Positions 46,073 through 54,907 of a stretch of 64,000 bases of DNA are shown piece after piece (the stretch's first letter is position 1; every line of letters starts with the position of its first letter). The notes under the pieces are model-generated. The model did not search any database, had not been told where the DNA came from, and saw nothing but the letters and a program-made list of their open reading frames with translations. The translations under genes were made by a program, and so were the position numbers. This DNA is from Symbiotaphrina buchneri (Eukaryota; Ascomycota; Symbiotaphrinales; Symbiotaphrinaceae), in contig BCIG01000008.1 in the NCBI GenBank assembly GCA_001599915.1, positions 372,001 to 436,000 of the forward strand. The letters run 5' to 3'.

Positions 46073-49000
46073 TCAACTTGCCACTTTTGGCGTCTCCTGC
46101 ATCGGATAACGGCGGCGAGCCATTGAAAGGTTTATATCCTTGATTCTTGTCGGCTCGACAACTTGATCGGATCTACTGGCACTCGTATCAGGTGCCGAAC
46201 GCAGATGCAACCTCGCCATGTCTGGCAGCACGGGGGAAGCACGCTCCTTGTGTACCAGCACGAACCGTTTGGAGGCTGAGGAAACCGCGTCCCCGCCAGG
46301 AAGAGCAACTCTCTGTACTTTCAGTGTCCGTGATATGTCTTCCAGAAGCACCTCCATGGGGCATATGTATGCCAGAGAGTTTTTGGAAGACCATGCAAGG
46401 ACATGACCGCATACGCGACCCTGTCCATTTTCAATCACCCAAGCTCCCGAATCACCTCCCACTGATAGAGCATTAGTATGCGCAATCCAATTTGAAGGCA
46501 AGGTTGGAGACAAACCGCCAAAGTTTCCCATGACGTGCCAGCTCCTTGAAAACGTTCTGCGACCCACAATGCGTAAGGAACTCATAGCTGCTGATATTAT
46601 TCCACCTTGGAGGCCACTCGTCCGCCCGAAACAATGTACTGACAAGTGACCGAGCTCATCCACAGGTGCTATCTGTGTCGGATAAATGTCCTCTTCGATA
46701 GGGAATCGGCGATGGACAGGGTCCAATAATTTTGGCCTGTTCATCGTCCCACCGCGGCAATACCGCTTCCCTCCTTGGACTAGGTTATAGGGCTGTAATC
46801 GTTCATTCTTGATTTTGAACAACGCCCAGTCGATCTCGTGCTTCACACCTCTTCTTGTCCACCGTCGAACTCCTGAGGACGCATACACATGTCCAAGGCT
46901 GTGGCAATCCAGGTGCTCTTCGTCTCTATCTTCGTCGGAGGGAAAAAATCCTTTGTCCACGTCGTCCAATGCGGGTTGCGTGATGAACAAGTCACTGCCT
47001 TGTCCCTGCAGAACCCCAGGTATATCGCCTTCGGAATAGGTAAAGGACTCCTCTTGTTGTTCTTTCGCTCCGTCAGACTCGAGCCGGCCGTCGCTTTCTG
47101 CAGCTGAGTCCATATCATCGCTGTCCCATGATTCGTCATCCGGCTCCAGAAACAGGACTTGCCCATCGTCATCTTCATCATCAGATATTTCTAGAGGGTA
47201 TCCCGTTTCTGACAGCGATGCTGAACCTAGCAGATGATTATCACCTATTCCTGCTAGCTGTGAGGCAACGGCCGAATTCGTACTGGAACGCATGGGTGCA
47301 TCCTCCTCACTGCAGTCACTGGAATCATCGTCACTTGGGACGTCGAGCAGATGGTGAACGGTCATGCCATACGGCTCGCCATCCAACAATACCACACCGC
47401 CAAAAGAGACCGGGGGAAGATGTTCACCGGCTTTATAGGCTCCGATGGAGGCGCCGCATGATGGTCTCTCCTGGTAATCGGGGTTGAGCACCGGCCTTTC
47501 TACCTCGCTTTGTCCGTGTCCTGCGGAGCGTCTCGCCAAAGCACGTCTCTTGCCTACTGACTTCGAGCGGTTTATCTTGCCGTTGCGGACCCTGAGGTCA
47601 AATAAGTCCCTGTCATAGCGGAAGCGGCGACTCAGTATGGCCCTAACTTCCCGTACACTTGTACATGTAATGATTATGGTTGGCCGAGCCGTCTTCTGGG
47701 TCTCTCCAACTCCGAGCAGATCAATGCTAGCCGACTCAGTCGAGTCTTCAAGTGCTTGTTCAAGAAGTCTTTCGAGCCGGGGGAGCAACTTCTTGTGCCA
47801 CTGGTTTAGGTGGGCCAGCTCTAGCATGACAGGGTACATCCTTAGTCTCGTCCTCGCGAGATACCCTGGGGTATTTGCAGGGTGCAACTCGCTGGGCCTT
47901 GCCATTCGCGGCACTGAATCGGCTGCATTCATGGATGGCTCAGCACCGGGTAAAGCAGGAACCACAGCATCTGCTGCGCCGGCCTCTAGAGTCCTATTAT
48001 TCGAATACGCCCCTGCTGTAGATTTCGCCGAGATGGGTGAAGCAAAAGCAGGCATACGCTGATCTTGAGATAGTACGTTGGAGCTGTTCCGGTCGAAATG
48101 AGGATCTATCGTCAAGAAGCCTTCCTGGAGGGACTGCGATGCTTGGTGCCCAACACTTGAGGTTTCATCACTCGAAGCAACGGCACTTTTGAAGCTCTCT
48201 CGGGTCCCATCATCGATCAATGTTGACTTGTCAGAAATAGATTGACTCCATGTCGGACCGTCGTTCGTCTGAACAAATCTTGCTTCTTTCTCTGCGGAAA
48301 TTCGCTCACTCGAATAGGATAGCCCTGTCTTCAAGAAGTCTGGTGGCATGAGATCGTCACTGTTCGGATCCAGTAGGCAGCAACGGTGGAGGGACCGAAG
48401 GACGAAGGTCCAGATTTCTTCAACATCTGTTTCTTCGCCATTCGCTGCCGTTAGACATCGTTCAACGACTGTCATATAGAGAGTTCCACATTTTGATCCA
48501 AGCTTTTTTACGTAAATACTCTCGAGCTTGGATTTGAAGATTTCAGAGGTGTTGTTTGTCTTGTATTTGGTCTTCCAAAAGCTGCTTAGCGGCATCCAAA
48601 ACCCTAATTCGAGCAGTATCAGGCCCAAACCGTAGAGATCCAAAGCCGCCTGGAAAGCTCCTGTGGTTGTGCCATTGGTGAAGCTGGGATCTCTTCGAGG
48701 ATCCCACGGATGCCAGTAAATGTCCAAGGAGGAGCCGAAGCCTCCCACGTCCGAGTTGCGTCTAGTCAGAGGATTCGACGGCCAGATACGGGCATTCCGG
48801 ATGTCCGAGCGTTTGATCACTTCTGTACTCGAAGCGGCCCATTTCGGCCCCAGAAAGAACAGGATGTTGTTACTGTTGACATCTCCATGGCCCGATTTTG
48901 CCGACTTGTCCCGGTGCAAGGCCAAGGCGATATCGTAGCCCAAGCGAAATCTGTCTTCTAGTAATGGAACCGATGCTCTGCTTAGCTCCCTCCCGCTATT

Positions 49001-50125
49001 TTCGAGCACCGTCAGGAGGCTAACAGGTACAAAATTGGACAACAAGTCCGATAGAGCTTCTGGGTTACATGCGACAGGCTTGATAGACACTTCATCTCGG
49101 GCGGAGTGAAGTGCACTATTGAAGGTATACCCGGCTTGTAATAGACCATCCTCGACGACTGGAGGGGCCTTGTAGACGATAGAAACTCGCGCTGGAGATG
49201 CTGCATCAATGCAATAGCCTATGACCCGCAGATCTTTGAGTCCAGGTCCCATAGACCGGTCATCTTCAGTACCTTTATCATCTCCCGCCGCCTCGAATCC
49301 TGAAGAGAAAGAAAGGTTGGCTGATCTAACGTCAAGAGCAAAGTATTCCACAAAGACTGGAACTACAGATTCTTCAGCATCATCGTCCCTCGCGTTTTCG
49401 GAGTATAGATTCGAGAAGTGAAGATATCCAAAAGCCTTGCTGGAAGGGCCACGCGTGACCTGAAGGGATGAATCAGGAATGGACGTACTGCCCGACGCTT
49501 CGAGGACGGTCAACGTAGAGCTATTGATCTTTCTTTTGAATCTCTTTCGTAGAAACCTGTAAATCTCATGGTTCTCCGATACGTTGGGTTGCTTCAAAGA
49601 CTGTACCGTGGGACTAGGAAGCAGTTCCTCGTTTGACCCAGGAGCGTTTTCAAATGATGATTCCAGAGCCCGCTTTGAGGCAGATATATCATATAAAGTT
49701 TCAATGGATGACTTCAAGTCGTTTAGAAGAGCCCCGAACCTGGCTCGGTCAAAAATCCTTGGTGCACGGCCAGCCGCAGTTCGGTCCCGCATTTTCTCAG
49801 AACCGCCAAGTACTCTCCTTGGGCGCCACATCTGCTCGATGTCTAGTAAAGCAGACTGAATTGAAGAGAAAACACTGCTGACAATGTCTGTCAGACCTGC
49901 TACGGAATTATCCTCTCCAAGTGGCCGTGAAATATTGCCGTCAGTCCAATCCGCCGCCCACTCGGTAAGACGATCCATTTGTATTTGGAGATCATGTTGG
50001 AAGCTGGAGACATCGTCCACGTCACTCTCGGCTGTAGGTCGTATGATATTTTCATATGACTTCTTGATGTCCGAGAAAGCTTTCATCAGATGCTCCCCGG
50101 GGTTGTTGATTGTTCCCACTGACAT
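46073..50125 (-). CDS. Single-exon fusion of helical N-terminus, kinase-like domain and trypsin-like protease
   Basis: 1350 residues without an intron; the open frame extends to an earlier ATG at 50170. I do not know a named orthologue. Residues 1-180 are helical (including QMDRLTEWAADW and a following LLDIEQMW), similar in style to the N-terminal domains of fungal STAND and HeLo-type proteins. Residues about 190-640 form a kinase-like domain. The catalytic-loop equivalent is HGDVNSNNILFF (about residue 410) and the helix-F motif is ALDLYGLGLILLELGFW (about 493); a clear DFG and a glycine loop are missing. After a disordered linker and a block with RPTIIITCTSVREVRAIL comes a chymotrypsin-fold protease. 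Its triad candidates are His in MTVHHLLD (about 922), Asp in EIDWALFKI (about 1097) and Ser in GGDSGAWVI (about 1225). An acidic insertion of more than 100 residues separates His and Asp. The frame looks intact. Confidence 0.75.
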   Translation of the reverse strand: MSVGTINNPGEHLMKAFSDIKKSYENIIRPTAESDVDDVSSFQHDLQIQMDRLTEWAADWTDGNISRPLGEDNSVAGLTDIVSSVFSSIQSALLDIEQMWRPRRVLGGSEKMRDRTAAGRAPRIFDRARFGALLNDLKSSIETLYDISASKRALESSFENAPGSNEELLPSPTVQSLKQPNVSENHEIYRFLRKRFKRKINSSTLTVLEASGSTSIPDSSLQVTRGPSSKAFGYLHFSNLYSENARDDDAEESVVPVFVEYFALDVRSANLSFSSGFEAAGDDKGTEDDRSMGPGLKDLRVIGYCIDAASPARVSIVYKAPPVVEDGLLQAGYTFNSALHSARDEVSIKPVACNPEALSDLLSNFVPVSLLTVLENSGRELSRASVPLLEDRFRLGYDIALALHRDKSAKSGHGDVNSNNILFFLGPKWAASSTEVIKRSDIRNARIWPSNPLTRRNSDVGGFGSSLDIYWHPWDPRRDPSFTNGTTTGAFQAALDLYGLGLILLELGFWMPLSSFWKTKYKTNNTSEIFKSKLESIYVKKLGSKCGTLYMTVVERCLTAANGEETDVEEIWTFVLRSLHRCCLLDPNSDDLMPPDFLKTGLSYSSERISAEKEARFVQTNDGPTWSQSISDKSTLIDDGTRESFKSAVASSDETSSVGHQASQSLQEGFLTIDPHFDRNSSNVLSQDQRMPAFASPISAKSTAGAYSNNRTLEAGAADAVVPALPGAEPSMNAADSVPRMARPSELHPANTPGYLARTRLRMYPVMLELAHLNQWHKKLLPRLERLLEQALEDSTESASIDLLGVGETQKTARPTIIITCTSVREVRAILSRRFRYDRDLFDLRVRNGKINRSKSVGKRRALARRSAGHGQSEVERPVLNPDYQERPSCGASIGAYKAGEHLPPVSFGGVVLLDGEPYGMTVHHLLDVPSDDDSSDCSEEDAPMRSSTNSAVASQLAGIGDNHLLGSASLSETGYPLEISDDEDDDGQVLFLEPDDESWDSDDMDSAAESDGRLESDGAKEQQEESFTYSEGDIPGVLQGQGSDLFITQPALDDVDKGFFPSDEDRDEEHLDCHSLGHVYASSGVRRWTRRGVKHEIDWALFKIKNERLQPYNLVQGGKRYCRGGTMNRPKLLDPVHRRFPIEEDIYPTQIAPVDELGHLSVHCFGRTSGLQGGIISAAMSSLRIVGRRTFSRSWHVMGNFGGLSPTLPSNWIAHTNALSVGGDSGAWVIENGQGRVCGHVLAWSSKNSLAYICPMEVLLEDISRTLKVQRVALPGGDAVSSASKRFVLVHKERASPVLPDMARLHLRSAPDTSASRSDQVVEPTRIKDINLSMARRRYPMQETPKVAS

Positions 50126-51576
50126 GGTGCAGGTGGGCAACGAGATCAAGTGACTCTTAACATTAAACACAGGAAGCCCGAGCTGCAGTAACTTGGTACT
50201 CTGGAGGTGGTTCTGAGCGCCCTTTCAGGGGAAACGCAAGAAAGAGAGAAGAAGGAAAAAAGCTGAGTGATGTCGAAATTGGGAAATTGAGGAAAACAGA
50301 GAAAACCACATAAGGCAGAAGTTGTTGTGTTAATAATGACTGGATGTGCACCTCCGCTATTATCCTTCGTGCAGTGCAGCCTCCACATTGCAAGAGCTAC
50401 CGTCGGATTTGGCTGCCTGGGCGCTCGGACCATGGCGGCACCCGAACAACTGAAGAGGCAGGATCACCAGGCAGCAGCTTTGGAGCTCGGCAACTTGGGT
50501 GCGTACAAAAACAGGCACGCAAACTTTGCTGCAGTACACTGGCAAATCTACCATGGTCCCGTGCTTCACTATGAGTTTGATCATCTTGTTGAGATAATAC
50601 TTTGTACTATGTCTGCAACAGACCTGAATCATGCGCACCCAAAGCATGCAGTAGAGTGTTCGATTACCCGTGCCCGACAAAGGTCGCTCCCCTGACAGTC
50701 CGTCAGGTTGCACCAACATGAGATCTATAAGGTACCTTAGATATCCTTTGCTACGGTCCAGCAAGGCCCGGTTATCGAAGCATGGAAATGCACAGCATGA
50801 TCGAAATAGGAGTTTATACCTTATGTTATGTCAATCATCCCCAAAGCTCAGCAACGCCTTGTCAAAAAACCGAACTGCAGGCAGATAAGATAAGATAACA
50901 ATCCGGTATCGGCAAGGGCCCAGTAGAAGCAAGTCCTTTTGGTACTGGTACCTGCAGCAGTACCGTACCCTGCAGGCTTTCACCTCTACCTGAAAGTACA
51001 GTTATCATCGGTTGTACAGATCTCCACTTTGTGTCGAAATGGTAGCTGTCTTACCAAGTTAGATGTGCTTGGTACTTACCGTTATCTGTTCGTACCTCAA
51101 ATCTGTCTTCGCCATGAAGGAATACCCCGCGACCGCATAAGGTACATACGAAGTACAAAATACTACGGGACCCACGGACGACGGACACTAAGGTCGAGCA
51201 AGACACGTGGACCCTGTAACGAATGGTCAGGCACCACCAAAATTCAAGAAGACCAGAGTACATGTACGGGATGTAAGGTGAGGTAGCTACGGAGTACGAA
51301 AGCACCTACCGGTACCCTGATCTACTCCGTACTGCTTCTTGCATCACCCTCCACCATCTCATGCTTGGGTCCTCTGACGGCAAGGTACCTTACCTTACAT
51401 AAAGTAGGCAATAATAATGGCGATGCTTTGTGGAACAGCTCCATCATCTGTGCGCGATCAAGAATCACTACTATCTCACCTCCCTTACCTACCTTATCTT
51501 ACCTACCAGATAGGTGATTTCCTGTACCGTTCTCTGACCGATTCGCCAGGGCTCACCGGTCTGCTGCCAAACGTTC
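50126..51576. promoter_or_regulatory. Intergenic region with repeat clusters
   Basis: 1451 bp upstream of the fusion gene and downstream of P5C reductase. The first 300 bp are likely the fusion-gene promoter. From 50730 to 51510 GTACC/AAGGTA units recur, with TACGGAGTAC at 51288-51297, TACTCCGTACT at 51323-51333 and TTACCTACCTTATCTTACCTACC at about 51483-51507. No gene is recognised; the frame at 50327-50695 lacks any family signal. Confidence 0.45.
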
Positions 51577-52610
51577 TTAGAACCTGGTCCCATTGACATT
51601 CTGCACTCCCATCCCGAGCTGACTGGCAATGACCGTCGCCTCCCTGACCGACCTTGCCACAGTACCCCTAACAGATCCTTCCTCCAAAACCAACAGTCCA
51701 CCAATCGTGCAACCCCCTGGCGTACTGACCTTTTCCCTGATAATGGCTGGATGTTCACCGTTCAATACCATCTCTGCAGTTCCTCTCATTACTTGAGCGG
51801 CCATAGTCTGAGCTTCCGCTCTGGGAAGTCCCATGGCCACCGCCCCGTCGGTCATTGCTTCAAGCACAAGTGCCATGAATGCTGGGCCAGAACCACAAAG
51901 CGCTGTGCTCGCATCCATGGTGGTGGCCGGAAGTTGAACCACCCGACCAATTCTGGTGAATATCCAGGAGACAAGTGATGATAGGGAGGCCTGCAACGGT
52001 GGTGTCGAAGCGGCAATAACGGTCGTAGACTCGCGAACGAAAGCAGCAGTGTTTGGCATAACCCTTACGATACGGCAGCGTCCCTCTCCCGAATCCGTGT
52101 CAGACACAGAACCGTAAAGCGCATCCTCAATCTGAGACACCGGTACTCCAGCACAGATGCTGATGAGCAATTTCCCCCCCAAAGCCTCGCGCATGCCAGA
52201 TTCGCCCAGTATGCTGGCCACCATATACGGCTTGCAACCCAGAATGACAACGTCTGCCTCCTGGACGCCTTTGATGTTTTCGTTTTCTAGGACCTCCACT
52301 GGGGTGTCGTAGGCACTTAATGCTCTCTGGATCCGTTGCACGCTTTCCGCTCGGCGCACGCATGCGATGAAGCGTTCAGGGAGGCTCTCGGGTACATGAT
52401 CGGAAGCGACGTCCGGTGCCTTTGAGTTTGATTTGTCCTGTAGCAACGAGGAGAGGACCCCTTGTAGGATGGCTGTGCCCAGCGTCCCTGGACAGAATGT
52501 TCGTTTAGCGAGTGGGTATCTCGATCGCAACGAGCGATTGGCCTACCACAACCAAGCACAGTCAAGGTAAGGGCTTCGCGGCCAGCGACTTTATCTAAAA
52601 TCTGCGACAT
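51577..52610 (-). CDS. PRO3: Pyrroline-5-carboxylate reductase
   Basis: Last enzyme of proline synthesis: reduces pyrroline-5-carboxylate with NAD(P)H. Minus-strand exons 52610-52547 and 52487-51577 give 324 residues. The Rossmann motif LGCGTLGTAIL is assembled across the 59 bp intron. Further features are ADVVILGCKPYMV, LISICAGV, VRVMPNTAAFV and the P5CR signature region (ALCGSGPAFMALVLEAMTDG, then GLPRAEAQTMAAQVMRG). The C-terminus KVSTPGGCTIGGLLVLEEG is also typical. The start at 52610 (MSQILDKVAGREALTLTVLGCG) leaves a short N-terminus before the cofactor fold. It shares a 301 bp divergent promoter with CTK3. Confidence 0.95.
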
Positions 52611-52911
52611 GGTGTTTATTTGAGATGACACGGCGCGGAAATCAGTGACTGATGCTCAGTCACAAGGCCTCCGTAGTCTAGGTGTTCGTCGGCGCTCAGT
52701 CGCTCATCAAAGAAATCTGGGTCTGAAGGGAACGAACCAATCACAACCACACAAGCCTTCACCGCCCGTGCTTTCCAGCTCCCTGCAGGGCTTCCACACG
52801 ACGAAACACCGAGCAGACACTATCCGGCGGGCTGGCGCTACCGACAACTCATGGCCATGACGAGCAGTATGAGTTGATCCTTGCCTTACATCTTGACTTA
52901 GTTGGCGCAGG
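52611..52911. promoter_or_regulatory. Divergent promoter, PRO3 / CTK3
   Basis: A 301 bp region between two divergent start codons, so core promoters of both genes must lie here. I see no clear TATA box. Short frames here are not genes. Confidence 0.45.
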
Positions 52912-53750
52912 ATGGCGGACCCTTTCGAAGTGCGCATGCGCTTCACGGCCCAGCTACAGCATCTCAACGCCTCTGTTACCTCTTCGCTCAAAGCAGCCCA
53001 CTATGCGCTGAAGTATCGGGATATGGACGAAGACCTGCACTCATGCATCCTGGAGCAGCTAGAACGTGTACTGTGCCCTCCTCGTCTTCCGGTGCAAGCG
53101 CATGGCTGACGATACTTGCCTTAGAACAGCATGAACAACAGGGCCAACATCATGTACTTCATCGAACATCTGTGTGACATGGCTCAACGCGAAAATCATA
53201 TGGAATTTGTCCGGATGATGCAACGCGATATTCTCAGGGTTGTCGACGCTGTTGCTCCTGCGGATGGCTCGGGGGCGGCCAACGTCAAAGTCGTCAGAAG
53301 GGTGAAAGAACCTGAGTCCCACAGGAAACACGAACGGCACGCTGATTAGCTTAATGTTAGGTCTTGCAAGGATTGCAACAGAAATCGGTTTTGCAAGCCG
53401 AGACTGTAGCTGAGATTGAGCAGTTTTTGAAGGAAAGAGATACATTGCCTCGTGCCGCACTTTCGCCGTCATCAACCGTTGAGCCGAGCGAACGGTATGC
53501 CACGCCCAAGTCAGGCAGGCCGAACGGGGTTGCTAGGTTGGATAAACGCCAGATCGAGCAAAGGATAGAAGAGGACAGGGAGCGGCACAAAAGGCTTAGG
53601 GAAAGTATCTGGGCTGTGAGTGCTGAGGGTGACAAGGAATTCCAGAAAATGTGGGATGAAGGTAGCGACGTTGGCGAAGACGACTATCTAGAAGCGGCAG
53701 AAGAAGCAGCCGAGAGAAAACGCGCGGCAAGCGCCCTCAATGTGATTTAG
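52912..53750 (+). CDS. CTK3: CTD kinase subunit gamma Ctk3
   Basis: Regulatory subunit of CTDK-I, which phosphorylates Ser2 of the RNA polymerase II C-terminal domain. Exons 52912-53067, 53125-53301 and 53361-53750 give 240 residues. The N-terminal CTK3 domain is CID-like: DPFEVRMRFTAQLQHLNASV, KAAHYALKYRDMDEDLHSCI and MNNRANIMYFIEHLCDMA all match the family. The second domain follows the third exon start: VLQGLQQKSVLQAETVAEI. The last 90 residues are charged and helical (RQIEQRIEEDRERHKRLRES), with an acidic stretch near the end. The kinase and cyclin partners (Ctk1, Ctk2) are not in the window. Confidence 0.9.
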
Positions 53751-53944
53751 GTAGTCAAGCATTTAGGATTGGCGTGTTGGCGTTGGGAGGTCTGGCATTC
53801 TCGGCATTATTGGGGAAAGCATACAGGTCCTCGACGATTGTACGGCATTTGAAAAGATATCCCGCAGGTCGACCTTATTATGAGAGGGCGTGAGTGTTGA
53901 AGATGGTGAAAAGTTGGCCCCTTGTTTGCATTTCTCCATACGCC

Positions 53945-54574
53945 TTACTCCATGGCCACGACAGCACCCAAGCCCTTTAATGTTTCCACAATCTTCTCCG
54001 CTTCCTCCTTTGGCACCCCCTCTCGCATCAATTTTGGTGCACTCTCCACGAACTTTTTGCTGTCCACAAGACTAAGGCCTAACATGCTCTTGATCTCCTT
54101 GATGACCTTGGGTTTCGCCGCCGCATCGAATGATTGCAGTTTGAGATTAAACAGAGTCTTCTCTTGGGCTGCAGGTGCTGCCTCCTCCTCCACCGGCGCT
54201 GCTACAGGAGCTGCAGCAGGAGCGGCAGCGAAACCGCCCATCGGCATATCTGGTATATTGAGGCGTGTCTGGGGAAGGAATAAGGGTCAGACACTCCTGG
54301 TCCAGACTGCGCGAAGGGGGTATGGAAGCGCAAAGCTCACCTTTAATGTTGACACAAGGTCAGCTGTCTCCAGTAGCGTTAATTGACTAATCTGATCGAC
54401 GATGTCTGCGATTTTGGGATTTCCAGGGGTAGCTGCCGGATTAGACTGCCACCGGCGTCCGGACGCTCTCCGTTGCTGCCATGATAATATCCCACCGACC
54501 AGTGGAGGGTCTGAAAGCCCCTTACGGGATGCAATAGCACAACTGCGGAGCAGCCTATGCGTCGGGAGAGACAT
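53945..54574 (-). CDS. MNP1: Mitochondrial ribosomal protein L12 (bL12m, Mnp1)
   Basis: Stalk protein of the mitochondrial large subunit that recruits translation factors. Minus-strand exons 54574-54341 and 54268-53945 give 185 residues. An Arg/Ser-rich N-terminus (MSLPTHRLLRSCAIASRKG through RRASGRRWQS) looks like a matrix-targeting sequence. The N-terminal dimer region is KIADIVDQISQLTLLETADL. An Ala/Pro hinge (FAAAPAAAPVAAPVEEEAA) is followed by the L7/L12 C-terminal domain, from KTLFNLKLQSFDAAAKPKVI through LGLSLVDSKKFVESAP to KIVETLKGLGAVV. It converges on CTK3 with 194 bp between stops. Confidence 0.95.
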
Positions 54575-54907
54575 GGTGTGGAGTCAAACGGTGAAGTCTA
54601 ACTTGCCTGTGCAGTCGTTGAAAGGCTTTGAAAACTGCAGACGAGCAACGAAGGTATCTATCTCCTCGATTGGGAATAGCGAGACTGGGGCGCGTGCCAG
54701 TAAGGTACGGTACACCTCACCGTACGTAACCTTAATATTTTATTTATTCCGGCAAAAAAAAGGTATCCTCACCGCCCTAGAATGTTTCCTACCTACATCT
54801 GCACCTACCTAGCATTTGCTAACCCTACGTGTGTACGAGCAAGGCAGTCGCGCAGTCGGAGATCCCTTCTTCGCAGGGAAAATCCCGCTCGTGGAGAGCT
54901 TTTTGTC
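54575..54907. promoter_or_regulatory. Divergent promoter, MNP1 / Midasin
   Basis: 333 bp shared by a mitoribosomal gene and a ribosome-biogenesis gene. It contains GTAAGGTACGGTACACC at about 54700-54716 and an AT-rich patch with an A8 run near 54735-54762. The Midasin frame is open upstream of 54908, back to an ATG at 54782, but that extension is Arg/Cys-rich and unlike the family. Confidence 0.45.

Noticed and set aside
54782-54907. Upstream extension of the Midasin frame
   Set aside because: The 42 extra residues are Cys/Arg-rich with no similarity to Midasin, which starts convincingly at 54908.
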